Shown in pieces: positions 50,145 to 58,132 of a DNA stretch of 64,000 bases. Every line of letters begins with the position of its first letter. The stretch's first letter is position 1. The DNA is from Actinomycetota bacterium (lineage in GTDB: Bacteria; Actinomycetota; Acidimicrobiia; Acidimicrobiales; Ilumatobacteraceae): assembly GCA_030645495.1 (NCBI GenBank), contig JAUSLV010000033.1, positions 1-64,000 of the forward strand, read 5' to 3'. The translations under genes and the position numbers were made by a program. The notes beneath the pieces are model-generated. The model made no database searches, was not told the origin of the DNA, and saw only the letters and a list, made by a program, of their open reading frames with translations.

Positions 50145-51233
50145 CTACACGTTGAAGCGGAACTCCATCACGTCGCCGTCGAGGGGGTGGTAGTCCTTGC
50201 CCTCGATGCGGATCTTGCCGAGTTCCTTGGCCTTGTTCCACGAGCCGATCTCGAGCAGTTCGTCCCAGTGGATCACCTCGGCCTTGATGAAGCCGCGCTG
50301 GAAATCGGTGTGGATGCGGCCGGCGCATTCGGGGGCTGACGAGCCGGCGTAGAACGTCCAGGCGCGAGTTTCCTTCTCGCCGGTGGTGAGGTACGTGCGC
50401 AGGCCCAGCAGGTGGTACGCCGAGCGCACCATGCGGAACAGCGCGCCTTCGCCCAGGCCGAAGCCCTCCAGCATCTCGGCGCGCTCGACGGGGTCGACGA
50501 TCGATGCGGCCTCGGCTTCCAATTGCACGCACATGCCGATCACCTCGACGTGATCGCCGGCGGAGGTGAGCTCGGCGCGCACACGCGCTTCCACCTCGGG
50601 AATCTTGTCGAGCTCGTTCTCGCCCACGTTCACCACGGCCAGCACCTGGCGGTTGGTGAGCAGGAAGTACGGCTTGAGCGTCTCGCGCCACTCGTCCTTC
50701 AAGCCGGCGCGGTACAGCGGCAGGCCCTGCGACAAGCTGTCGTACGCGGCCTGCAGCGCTTCCAGCTCGCCGGCCGCGCCCTTGTCGAGCTTGGCCTGGC
50801 GGGTGGCCTGATTGAGTCGCTTCTCGACGGTCTCGAGGTCGGCCAGGGCCAGTTCGATCTCGACGATGCGCAGGTGCTCGATCGGGTCGGACGGGCCGGT
50901 GACGTCGTCGTCGACGAACGCCCGCAGCACGAACACGATCGCGTCGACCTCGCGGATGTTTGCGAGGAACTTGTTGCCCAGGCCTTCACCTTTGGAGGCG
51001 CCCTCGACGAGGCCGCCGATGTCGACCACCTGCACCGACGCGTGCACCTGCACCTTGGTCTTGCTCATCACCGCCAGGCGATCGACGCGATCGTCGGGCA
51101 CCTTGGCCACGCCGATGTTCGGGTCTTTCGTGGCGAATGGGTACGGCGCGGCCAGCGCACCGCCACCCGTGAGTGCGTTGTACAACGAGCTCTTGCCCGC
51201 GTTGGGGAGACCGACCAGGCCGAAGCGTTCCAT
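50145..51233 (-). CDS. ychF: Ribosome-associated ATPase YchF (OLA1-type)
   Basis: A 362-residue Obg-family P-loop protein with GLVGLPNAGKSSLYNALTGG, the G3 region DIGGLVEGASKGEG, a coiled-coil insertion, and the C-terminal TGS domain (WTFYAGSSAPECAGRIHTDF). YchF binds 70S ribosomes and prefers ATP. A TAGCCT box lies 11 nt before the ATG. The 3' end is next to the repeat arm at 50066-50087. Confidence 0.97.
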   Translation of the reverse strand: MERFGLVGLPNAGKSSLYNALTGGGALAAPYPFATKDPNIGVAKVPDDRVDRLAVMSKTKVQVHASVQVVDIGGLVEGASKGEGLGNKFLANIREVDAIVFVLRAFVDDDVTGPSDPIEHLRIVEIELALADLETVEKRLNQATRQAKLDKGAAGELEALQAAYDSLSQGLPLYRAGLKDEWRETLKPYFLLTNRQVLAVVNVGENELDKIPEVEARVRAELTSAGDHVEVIGMCVQLEAEAASIVDPVERAEMLEGFGLGEGALFRMVRSAYHLLGLRTYLTTGEKETRAWTFYAGSSAPECAGRIHTDFQRGFIKAEVIHWDELLEIGSWNKAKELGKIRIEGKDYHPLDGDVMEFRFNV

Positions 51234-51341
51234 AGCGGCTGCCCAGGCTACCGGTGCGGGGTCGCCGAAGATTCGGAACGGCACGACGGCGCCGGCGCAT
51301 CGTGAAGCAGCCTTTACAGCGCGCCGCGTAGACTCGGGTAC

Positions 51342-52346
51342 GTGACACCGGTTGCCGCTCTCGAACGTGTGGTGCATTGCCTCGACCGCTCGCACGACCC
51401 GGGCTTCAAGGCGAAGGCGTTCGTGCGCGCGCTCGACGTGGTGCGCGCGATGCCGCCCGACGAGCTGGCGCAGCGGGCCATGGCCGGCACGCTCACCGAC
51501 CTCGACGGCATCGGCGACAGCTCGGCGAAGGTGATCCAGCAGGCTCTGGCCGGGGGCGACGTGCCGTACCTGGCCGAGCTGGAGGGCAAGACCCAGGTGC
51601 CGATCACCGACGCGGGCGCGGTGTACCGGCAGGCGATCAAGGCCGACCTGCACCTGCACAGCCGCTGGAGCGACGGTGGGGCCACGATCGAGTCGATGGC
51701 CCGCACCGCGATCGGCCTGGGCCACGAGTACATGGTGCTCACCGACCACTCGCCGCGGCTCACCGTCGCCCATGGCCTCAGCGCCGAGCGGCTGGCCGAG
51801 CAGGTGGCCGACGTGGCCCGCCTCAACGAGCAGCTCGCCCCGTTCCGCATCCTCACCGGCATCGAGGTCGACATCCTCGAGGACGGCACGCTCGACCACG
51901 GCGACGACGTGCTGTCGCAACTGGATGTGGTGGTGGCCAGCGTGCACAGCAAGCTGCGCATGCCCGAGCAGGAGATGACCGGGCGGATGGTGCGGGCCGT
52001 GGCCAGCCCGCACGTCGACATCCTCGGCCACTGCACCGGCCGGATGATCGGCAAGCGCGAGCCCTCCACGTTCGACCCCGACTACGTGTTCGCCGCCTGC
52101 GCCCAGTTCCACACCGCGGTGGAGATCAACTGCCGCCCCGAGCGGCTCGACCCGCCCCGGCCGCTGCTGCAGATGGCGGTGGAGTACGGCTGCTACTTCG
52201 CGATCAACAGCGATGCCCACGCCACCGGCCAGCTGGAGTGGCAGCCCAAGGGGTGCGACCGGGCGGCCGAGGTGGGGGTGCCGATCGAGCGGATCCTGAA
52301 CACGTGGACCGCAGATGCGCTCCTCCGTTGGGTCGCGGGCACCTAG
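51342..52346 (+). CDS. PHP-domain phosphoesterase with helix-hairpin-helix (PolX-like, no polymerase)
   Basis: A 334-residue protein. The N-terminal part (about 1-85) has a helix-hairpin-helix, TDLDGIGDSSAKVIQQAL; the rest is a complete PHP barrel with DLHLHSRWSDGG, VLTDHSPRL, GIEVDILEDG, VVASVHS, GHCTGRMIG and AINSDAHA. It resembles the C-terminal exonuclease half of bacterial PolX, but the polymerase part is absent. It may be a DNA 3'-end processing enzyme. TAGACT at 51329-51334 lies 7 nt before the GTG. Confidence 0.88.
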   Translation: MTPVAALERVVHCLDRSHDPGFKAKAFVRALDVVRAMPPDELAQRAMAGTLTDLDGIGDSSAKVIQQALAGGDVPYLAELEGKTQVPITDAGAVYRQAIKADLHLHSRWSDGGATIESMARTAIGLGHEYMVLTDHSPRLTVAHGLSAERLAEQVADVARLNEQLAPFRILTGIEVDILEDGTLDHGDDVLSQLDVVVASVHSKLRMPEQEMTGRMVRAVASPHVDILGHCTGRMIGKREPSTFDPDYVFAACAQFHTAVEINCRPERLDPPRPLLQMAVEYGCYFAINSDAHATGQLEWQPKGCDRAAEVGVPIERILNTWTADALLRWVAGT

Positions 52347-52351
52347 CCCGA

Positions 52352-52357
52352 TAGCGT
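52352..52357 (+). promoter_or_regulatory. -10-like box of the bL37 gene
   Basis: TAGCGT, 8 nt before the ATG, identical to the box in front of the bS22 gene. Confidence 0.45.
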
Positions 52358-52365
52358 GGCTCCCT

Positions 52366-52452
52366 ATGTCGAAGAAGACCAAGAAGCGCAAGGCGCGCCT
52401 GCGCCGCAGCAAGGCCAACCACGGTAAGCGTCCGAACATGGGGCGTGGCTGA
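52366..52452 (+). CDS. Large ribosomal protein bL37
   Basis: A 28-residue peptide: a Lys/Arg-rich start MSKKTKKRKARLRR and the string SKANHGKRPN, which is the diagnostic end of the tiny 50S protein bL37 of mycobacterial ribosomes, here with a four-residue extension. It sits in the 23S rRNA near the peptidyl-transferase side. It overlaps the downstream peptidase start by 8 nt. With bS22 in the same window, both actinobacterial micro-proteins of the ribosome are coded here. Confidence 0.9.
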   Translation: MSKKTKKRKARLRRSKANHGKRPNMGRG

Positions 52453-54469
52453 CCATCCTGTAGCCCCTGCACCCGCCACCAGGCGCGGTGCCGAGGCCGA
52501 CGTCTATCACGGCGTCGAGGTGGCAGATCCGTACCGGTGGCTGGAAGACGGCGAATCCGTCGCAGTCACCGAGTGGGTGGCGGCCCACAACCACAGAACT
52601 CGCGAGGCGCTCGCTGCCCGACCCACGTGGGGTCGCTGGCACGAGCGCCTTTCCGCGCTCACGGCCTTGCCCACGGTGCTGGCGCTTAGCGCCGCCGGCG
52701 AGCACCTGTTCGTGCTCGAGCGCGCCGCGGGCGCCGATCAGTACGCGCTGGTGCTGCGCAGCGCCACCGATCCACAGGCACCCGCCCGCACGCTGATCGA
52801 CCCTGCGGCGCTGGCAGCCGACCACGCGGTGGCGATCGACTGGTTCCACCCCTCGCACGACGGCAGCATGGTGGCCTACGGGCTCAGCGAGGGTGGCACC
52901 GAGAACTCGGTGTTGCACATCATGCAGGTGGCCACCGGCGGCGTGTTGCCACTACGCATCGTCAACACCCGGGCAGCCAGCGTGGCCTGGCAACCCGACC
53001 ACAGCGGCTTCTGGTACGCGGTCTACCCCGAGGGCGACGAGTACCACCGCCACGTGCGCTACCACGACATGGCCCACGCGGATGCCACCGCCGACCCCGT
53101 GGTGTTCGACCGGCTGCCCACGCCGGAAGCGTGGCCCGACGTCAGCATCAGCGACGACGGCCGCCACCTGCTGGTGCACATGATGGTCGGTTGGACGCGC
53201 ATCGACATCCACCTGCTCGACACCACCACTGGCGTGTGGACGCCGGTGATCGAGGGGCAGCAGGCACAGTCCTCGCTGCGCATCGTGGGTGACACGTTGG
53301 TGGGTGTCACCACGCTCGATGCGCCCAACGGGCGGGCGATCAGCGCAGCGCTCACGGCGCCCGCCGCCTGGACCACGATCGTGCCCGAGCGCACCGACGT
53401 GGTGTTGGGCGCGCACGCCTCGTGCGGCGACGAACTGCTGGTGGTGGCCAGTCGGGTTGGCGTCGACACCGTCGAGCGCTGGCCCGGTGGCACCCCGATC
53501 GATCTGGGCATCGCCAGTGTGGTGGCGCTCGACGCGGACACTGGCCGGGCGTTCGTGGCCCGCGGCACGTTCGGTGCGCCGGTCGATCTGCTGCGCTTCA
53601 CCCCCGCCGATGGCGTGCAGCCGTGGGGGCCGGTGCCCGAACCTGCGCTGCTGCCCACGCTCACGGTCACGCAGGTGCAGTACCCGTCGCTCGACGGCAC
53701 GCTGATCCCGATGTTCGTGGCGCACCGCGCGGACATCACTCCGTCGGCCGACACGCCGCTGATCCTCACCGGGTACGGCGGGTTCGCGATCGCCGAGTCG
53801 CCGGTGTGGATGCCCAACCTGGCCGCGTGGTGCGCGGCCGGTGGCGTGTACTGCATCGCCGGCCTGCGTGGCGGTTACGAGTACGGCGAGTCGTGGCACC
53901 ACGCCGGCCGCCGCCAGCACAAGCAACGGGTGTTCGACGACTTCCACGCTGCGGCCGACTGGCTGGTGGCGCAGGGCTACACGCGCCGCGACCTGCTGGC
54001 GATCCATGGGGGCAGCAACGGTGGCCTGCTGATGGGCGCGGCCGTTACGCAACGGCCCGACCTCGCCCCGGCGGTGTGGTGCGCGGTGCCGCTGCTCGAC
54101 ATGGTGCGCTTCCCGCAGTTCCTGATCGCCCGCCTCTGGACCGACGAGTACGGCGACCCCGACGTGGCGGAAGAGTTCGCGTGGGTGCACGCGTACTCGC
54201 CGTACCACCACGTGCACGAGGGGCAGGCGTACCCGGCCGTGCTGTTCACCACGGCCGAGGGCGACACCCGCGTCGACCCGTGCCACGCGCGCAAGATGGC
54301 TGCCGCGCTCACCTGGGCCAGCAGCGCGCAGGCCGACCGTCCGATCCTGCTGTTGCAGTCGGGGCGCGCCGGGCACGGCGTGGGCAAGCCCGCATCCATG
54401 CGCGTGGTCGAGGGTGCCGACGTGCTGACGTTCTTCTGCTGGCAGCTGGGCTGCGAACAGCTGGCATGA
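52445..54469 (+). CDS. Prolyl oligopeptidase (S9 family)
   Basis: A 674-residue serine peptidase: an N-terminal beta-propeller (about 70-390) starting after DPYRWLEDGES, and a C-terminal alpha/beta-hydrolase with the nucleophile in HGGSNGGLLMGAAV, Asp in EGDTRVDPCHARK and His in RAGHGVGKP. It cleaves short peptides after Pro. No signal peptide is seen, so it is cytoplasmic. GTG 52445 lies within the bL37 gene. The stop overlaps the next gene (ATGA). Confidence 0.95.
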   Translation: MADHPVAPAPATRRGAEADVYHGVEVADPYRWLEDGESVAVTEWVAAHNHRTREALAARPTWGRWHERLSALTALPTVLALSAAGEHLFVLERAAGADQYALVLRSATDPQAPARTLIDPAALAADHAVAIDWFHPSHDGSMVAYGLSEGGTENSVLHIMQVATGGVLPLRIVNTRAASVAWQPDHSGFWYAVYPEGDEYHRHVRYHDMAHADATADPVVFDRLPTPEAWPDVSISDDGRHLLVHMMVGWTRIDIHLLDTTTGVWTPVIEGQQAQSSLRIVGDTLVGVTTLDAPNGRAISAALTAPAAWTTIVPERTDVVLGAHASCGDELLVVASRVGVDTVERWPGGTPIDLGIASVVALDADTGRAFVARGTFGAPVDLLRFTPADGVQPWGPVPEPALLPTLTVTQVQYPSLDGTLIPMFVAHRADITPSADTPLILTGYGGFAIAESPVWMPNLAAWCAAGGVYCIAGLRGGYEYGESWHHAGRRQHKQRVFDDFHAAADWLVAQGYTRRDLLAIHGGSNGGLLMGAAVTQRPDLAPAVWCAVPLLDMVRFPQFLIARLWTDEYGDPDVAEEFAWVHAYSPYHHVHEGQAYPAVLFTTAEGDTRVDPCHARKMAAALTWASSAQADRPILLLQSGRAGHGVGKPASMRVVEGADVLTFFCWQLGCEQLA

Positions 54470-55086
54470 CCACCGTCGGCGAACTGCTGGTGGCCTCGCC
54501 CGTCGCCCCGTGGCAGGCGATCGGGTTGCGCGTCGAGGCGGGTCTGGCACGAATCGGCGGGATCACGGTGCGATTCGTGCCGGCGCAGGCCGGCAACGCC
54601 GTGGTGGGTTGGGGCCTGGTAGGCGCGCCCGACGACACGGTCACCGAGATCGACGGGCTGGCCACCCATCACCTTGCCGAGGTGCCCGCCGGTGGCGGCA
54701 CCGATCACCCGCTGGGCGTGCTCGGGTTCGATCACCAGGTGGTGCTCACCTCTTCGCTGGAGCGCACGTGCGGGGCGATCGAGGCGGCCACCGGCGCGCC
54801 GTTGAAGCGGATCCGCGAGGCCGGCGCAGTTCGTCAGGGATTCCACCGGCTGGGCGAGTTGATCGTCGAGGTGGTGGAATCACCGCAGGTCAGCAGCAAT
54901 GCCGCCTCGTTCTGGGGCTTCGTCTGGAACGTCGCCGACCTGGGGGCTGTGTGCGACCGGCTGGGGCCCGCCGTCATCTCCGCGCCGAAGCCGGCGGTGC
55001 AGCCCGGGCGGTCGATCGCCACGTTCCGCAGCGGCCTCGGATTGGGGCTGCCTGCTGCACTGATGTCGCCGCCATCCAGGTCGTAG
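54466..55086 (+). CDS. Glyoxalase-like (VOC-type) protein
   Basis: A 206-residue protein with the appearance of a two-module glyoxalase-like domain: LGVLGFDHQVVLTSSLERT with a conserved His, ATGAPLKRIREAG, and ELIVEVVESP with a Glu. The function is unknown. It is coupled to the prolyl oligopeptidase by an ATGA overlap. Confidence 0.75.
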   Translation: MTTVGELLVASPVAPWQAIGLRVEAGLARIGGITVRFVPAQAGNAVVGWGLVGAPDDTVTEIDGLATHHLAEVPAGGGTDHPLGVLGFDHQVVLTSSLERTCGAIEAATGAPLKRIREAGAVRQGFHRLGELIVEVVESPQVSSNAASFWGFVWNVADLGAVCDRLGPAVISAPKPAVQPGRSIATFRSGLGLGLPAALMSPPSRS

Positions 55087-55089
55087 AAT
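55084..55089 (+). promoter_or_regulatory. -10-like box of the L,D-transpeptidase gene
   Basis: TAGAAT lies 8 nt before the ATG, within the last codons of the preceding gene. Confidence 0.5.
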
Positions 55090-55097
55090 CGAACCGT

Positions 55098-56009
55098 ATG
55101 TCGCGCAGCTATCGCACCCTCGCTCTCGCCCTGGTGGGCGTGCTCGTGCTGTTCGGGCTGGCCAAGATGGCCGACGGCGACGCCACCACGGGCAGCGCCG
55201 CGCCGGCCGCCGGCGAAAACCCCACTCAGGGCTCGGCCTCCGTCACCACCGACGAAACCGGCCTGGTCACCACCGAGTCGGTCACCGACGAGGTCGACGG
55301 CGACATGGAGACCACCACCACCACGGCCCCGCCGATCACCGCCGCGTGCACGATCACCGCGGTGTTGAAGCAGGGCGCCACCGGCACCGAGGTGCAGTGC
55401 CTGGAGACGCAGTTGCAGGCGGGCGGGTTCACCGCCACCCCGGCCGACGCCACGTTCGACGCGGCCACCGACACCGCCGTGCGCGCCTACCAGACGGCGA
55501 AGAGCCTCGACGTCGATGGCATCGTCGGCCGCCAGACGGCGCAGACGATGGGTATCTGGGCCGGCCCGTTGGGCCCCATGCCCGCCACCGACGACGATTG
55601 CCCCGCCACCCCGCGGGGCGCCATCGTCGACCGTGCCAACCAGCGCGGTGCGCTGTGCGAGAACGGGAAGATCACGTACGAGTTCCCGATCACCACCGCG
55701 AACAGCCAGCCCGACCCCGGCCGGTACCCGGTGTACGCGAAGGACATGAACGCCAGCAGCACGTTCGGCGGCCACTACAGCACGATGACCCACTTCGTGG
55801 CCTTCACCAAGGGCAAGTACAAGGGTGCCCGCATCGCGTTCCACAGCATCCCCAAGCTGCAGAACGGCGAGTTCGTGCAGCCGCTCGAGTCGGTGGGTAC
55901 TCCGGCGATGCACGGTGAATCGTCGGGCTGCATCCGTGTCCTTCCCGACGATGCGGTGAAGATCTGGGACTGGCTGGCTGTGGGCGACGAAGTGCACGTC
56001 ATCTCCTGA
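55098..56009 (+). CDS. Peptidoglycan-binding L,D-transpeptidase (YkuD)
   Basis: A 303-residue exported protein: N-terminal membrane anchor (about 6-24), Thr/Ser-rich linker, a peptidoglycan-binding domain (about 85-150, LKQGATGTEVQCLETQLQAG), and a YkuD domain ending in MHGESSGCIRVLPDDAV with His272 and the catalytic Cys278. It would form 3-3 crosslinks or attach proteins in the cell wall. The YkuD motif has an extra Ser in place of the common SHGCIR. Confidence 0.93.
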   Translation: MSRSYRTLALALVGVLVLFGLAKMADGDATTGSAAPAAGENPTQGSASVTTDETGLVTTESVTDEVDGDMETTTTTAPPITAACTITAVLKQGATGTEVQCLETQLQAGGFTATPADATFDAATDTAVRAYQTAKSLDVDGIVGRQTAQTMGIWAGPLGPMPATDDDCPATPRGAIVDRANQRGALCENGKITYEFPITTANSQPDPGRYPVYAKDMNASSTFGGHYSTMTHFVAFTKGKYKGARIAFHSIPKLQNGEFVQPLESVGTPAMHGESSGCIRVLPDDAVKIWDWLAVGDEVHVIS

Positions 56010-56035
56010 CGTCACTCGTGGGCGGGCGATCCGCG

Positions 56036-56698
56036 TCAGGCGGGCACGCCGAGCGCACGCAGACAGAAGCTCAACACCTCGTCGCGCGCCGTGGGGTGTG
56101 GCGTGGTGCCGAGGTGGGGCGACACCAGCCCGGCTCCGTGGAAGACGACGGCGGCCACCATCTCGGCGTCGGCCGCTGGCTGTGTGGTGGTGAACGTGCC
56201 GTCGGCTGCGCCGGCGGCGATCGCGGTTGCGAGCGGAGCGATCAGGAGCGTCTGGCTGCGTTCGATGACGGCGGCGGCCCCCTCGGCGCGGCTGATGGTG
56301 AGTGAGCCGAGCACGTTGAGGCGCTCGGCGCGTTGGCCCACCTTGAAGCCGAAGATTCCGTCGATCCAGAGCTGCACCGCCTGCAGCGGTGACGTCGCGG
56401 ACGCGAGGCGGCTGTCGAGGCGGGCGGCCGAGCGTTCGGCGTCGCGGTTGAACATCGCACAGAGCAGCTCGTCCTTCGACGCGAAGTGCCGGTAGAACGA
56501 GCGGGTCGAGACGCCGGCCTCGGCCAGCACGTCGGCGATCGTGAGGCCCGTGTCGCCGTGGTCGCGCAGCACGCGGTAGCCGGCGTCGAACACCAGCTCG
56601 CGTTCGGTGGCCTCGTCGTAGTGGCGCGGCCGACCCACCGACCGCTTCTGGCCGGTGTCGGGTGCTGACTGGTGCTCGGTGGCCGCCATACGTCCCAT
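56036..56698 (-). CDS. TetR-family transcriptional regulator
   Basis: A 220-residue regulator. The DNA-binding domain (about 30-75) has GLTIADVLAEAGVSTRSFYRHFASKDELL. The C-terminal ligand domain is not informative. It starts 2 nt after the stop of the Fe-S nuclease gene and is in that operon. ATG 56698 is used; an internal Met nine bases later is possible. Confidence 0.93.
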   Translation of the reverse strand: MGRMAATEHQSAPDTGQKRSVGRPRHYDEATERELVFDAGYRVLRDHGDTGLTIADVLAEAGVSTRSFYRHFASKDELLCAMFNRDAERSAARLDSRLASATSPLQAVQLWIDGIFGFKVGQRAERLNVLGSLTISRAEGAAAVIERSQTLLIAPLATAIAAGAADGTFTTTQPAADAEMVAAVVFHGAGLVSPHLGTTPHPTARDEVLSFCLRALGVPA

Positions 56699-56700
56699 TG

Positions 56701-57696
56701 TCACACGTCGTCGCGCTCGTCGTGCAGGAAGGCCTTGCCCTCCACGCAGTCCTCCCGCAGCGGACACCACCGGCACGACACCCCGGGGCGCTTCTCCGGC
56801 GGGCGGCCCTCCACGGTCAGTTCCACATGTCGTTCGATGCCACCGATGGCTCTCGCCAGTGCCGCCTGCAGCACCCCCTCGGTGACGTCCTCGGCCTCGC
56901 TCTCCGCATAGTCGAGGTAGTAGGTCACCAGCTTGCGCGGTGGCACCGACTGGCGCAGCGTTTGCACGAGTGCGTAGAAGCGCAGGTCGTCGCGGTGGTG
57001 GTGGGCACGGTTGCCGCTCTTGAAGTCGACGATCAGCAGCCGGCTCTCCTTGCCGGCCGGCTTGCCGATGACGAGGTCGACCTTGCCCGAGAACTCGATC
57101 GAGCCCGGTGGGCGCCACTTTGCCGACGCCTCGAGCACGGGCTGCGCGCTGCGCGGGATCGGCGGGAAGTCCTGCAGGAACTTCGTGGTGCGGTCGACGG
57201 CCCGGCTGCGCAGCTCGGCCCAGTCGCCGTCGGAGAGGCCGCCCACGAACGCACCGCGTTGGTCGGCCTGGTCGGCCAGCCGGGCGAGCGCCTCGTCGAC
57301 GACGTCGAGCGGGGAGGGTTCGCCGCGCCAGTTGAGCGCCAGTTCGATCGCCTTGTGGGCCACGAACCCGGCCGCGTTGGCCGCAGTCCAGTGGAACTCG
57401 TCGGGCTGCAGGTGCTTCGCCTCGCAGCCGTGCACCGCGGCCAGGAAGCCCTTGCTGACCCACAGCCGCTCGCCACCCAGCCGCTCGGACAGTGCCGCCA
57501 CGGCCTCGTGAGCGTCGGCGAGCAGGTCGGCGACGAAGCCCTCGTCGAACACCATCGGCTCGTCGCTCCGGCGCAGCAGCGCGAGGTTGCGCTCTTGCGT
57601 GGGGGTCAGCGCCAGTGCCGGCGCGACCTGCTCCACGGGTGCCGTCGGCTCGGCCGGTGCGTCGTTGTCGGCTGCCGGGTGGTCGGATTCGGGCAC
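56701..57696 (-). CDS. Cas4/RecB-like PD-(D/E)XK nuclease with Fe-S cysteines
   Basis: A 331-residue nuclease. The active site is GKVDLVIG (Asp207) and LLIVDFKSGNR (Asp224, Lys226), with a Tyr in DDLRFYALVQ. One Cys at 91 and three at 308, 311 and 317 (CRWCPLREDC) give the 1+3 pattern that holds a 4Fe-4S cluster in Cas4, AddB and RecB-like exonucleases. No CRISPR array or cas gene is in the window. It is coded with a TetR regulator and starts at GTG 57696, divergent from a small unknown gene. Confidence 0.88.
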   Translation of the reverse strand: MPESDHPAADNDAPAEPTAPVEQVAPALALTPTQERNLALLRRSDEPMVFDEGFVADLLADAHEAVAALSERLGGERLWVSKGFLAAVHGCEAKHLQPDEFHWTAANAAGFVAHKAIELALNWRGEPSPLDVVDEALARLADQADQRGAFVGGLSDGDWAELRSRAVDRTTKFLQDFPPIPRSAQPVLEASAKWRPPGSIEFSGKVDLVIGKPAGKESRLLIVDFKSGNRAHHHRDDLRFYALVQTLRQSVPPRKLVTYYLDYAESEAEDVTEGVLQAALARAIGGIERHVELTVEGRPPEKRPGVSCRWCPLREDCVEGKAFLHDERDDV

Positions 57697-57734
57697 GCAA
57701 CAACCCTGTCACACGCTCCTGTCACGATGAGGCC

Positions 57735-58055
57735 ATGGCCGCCAACCGCTCCGCACTCGATTTCGCCCAGGCGGCGCGCGAGTTGGCCCGCGAGGCCCGG
57801 CGGCGGGGCATGGTGGCCCCCAGCTTCCGCAGCCCACCGCGCATCGTGGGGGTCGATCGCTCGCTGCGCCGGCTGCCCGCCGGGGGTGCAGTCGTGGCCG
57901 TGCAGCTCAAGGGGCGGCCGTGGCAGGCCGTGCTGGGCGACATGATCGAAGGTGTGGTGGTGGCCAATGGCCTGCAGCCGCCGCATGCCGATCGCCTGCG
58001 CAACGAGTTGTGGTCCGTCGTCGGCCATGCCACCCCCGTGGGCAAGGTGGCGTAG
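57735..58055 (+). CDS. Small basic protein of unknown function
   Basis: A 106-residue Arg-rich protein: a helical basic start (ALDFAQAARELAREARRRG), then APSFRSPPRIVGVDRSLRRL and a hydrophobic beta-rich end. I recognise no family. CACGAT lies 6 nt before the ATG. It is divergent from the nuclease gene with only 38 nt between the two starts, so the promoters overlap; a doubled CCTGTCAC lies in that gap. Confidence 0.7.
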   Translation: MAANRSALDFAQAARELAREARRRGMVAPSFRSPPRIVGVDRSLRRLPAGGAVVAVQLKGRPWQAVLGDMIEGVVVANGLQPPHADRLRNELWSVVGHATPVGKVA

Positions 58056-58058
58056 CTC

Positions 58059-58132
58059 GCGGAGCCACCAGGCGGGCACGGTGGCGTAGCCCGCGGAACC
58101 CGTGTCGCCCGCGGAGCCGCCAGGCGGGCTAC
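58059..58132. terminator. Repeat-bearing hairpin between convergent genes
   Basis: GTAGCCCGC (58086-58094) pairs with GCGGGCTAC (58124-58132). A 19-bp word at 58059-58077 recurs with one mismatch at 58111-58129. The arms end inside the stop codon of the minus-strand hydrolase gene. It probably serves as a two-way terminator. Confidence 0.6.

Noticed and set aside
56701-57696. Type I CRISPR cas4
   Set aside because: The Cas4-like residues are real, but there are no repeats or other cas genes; called a stand-alone nuclease.
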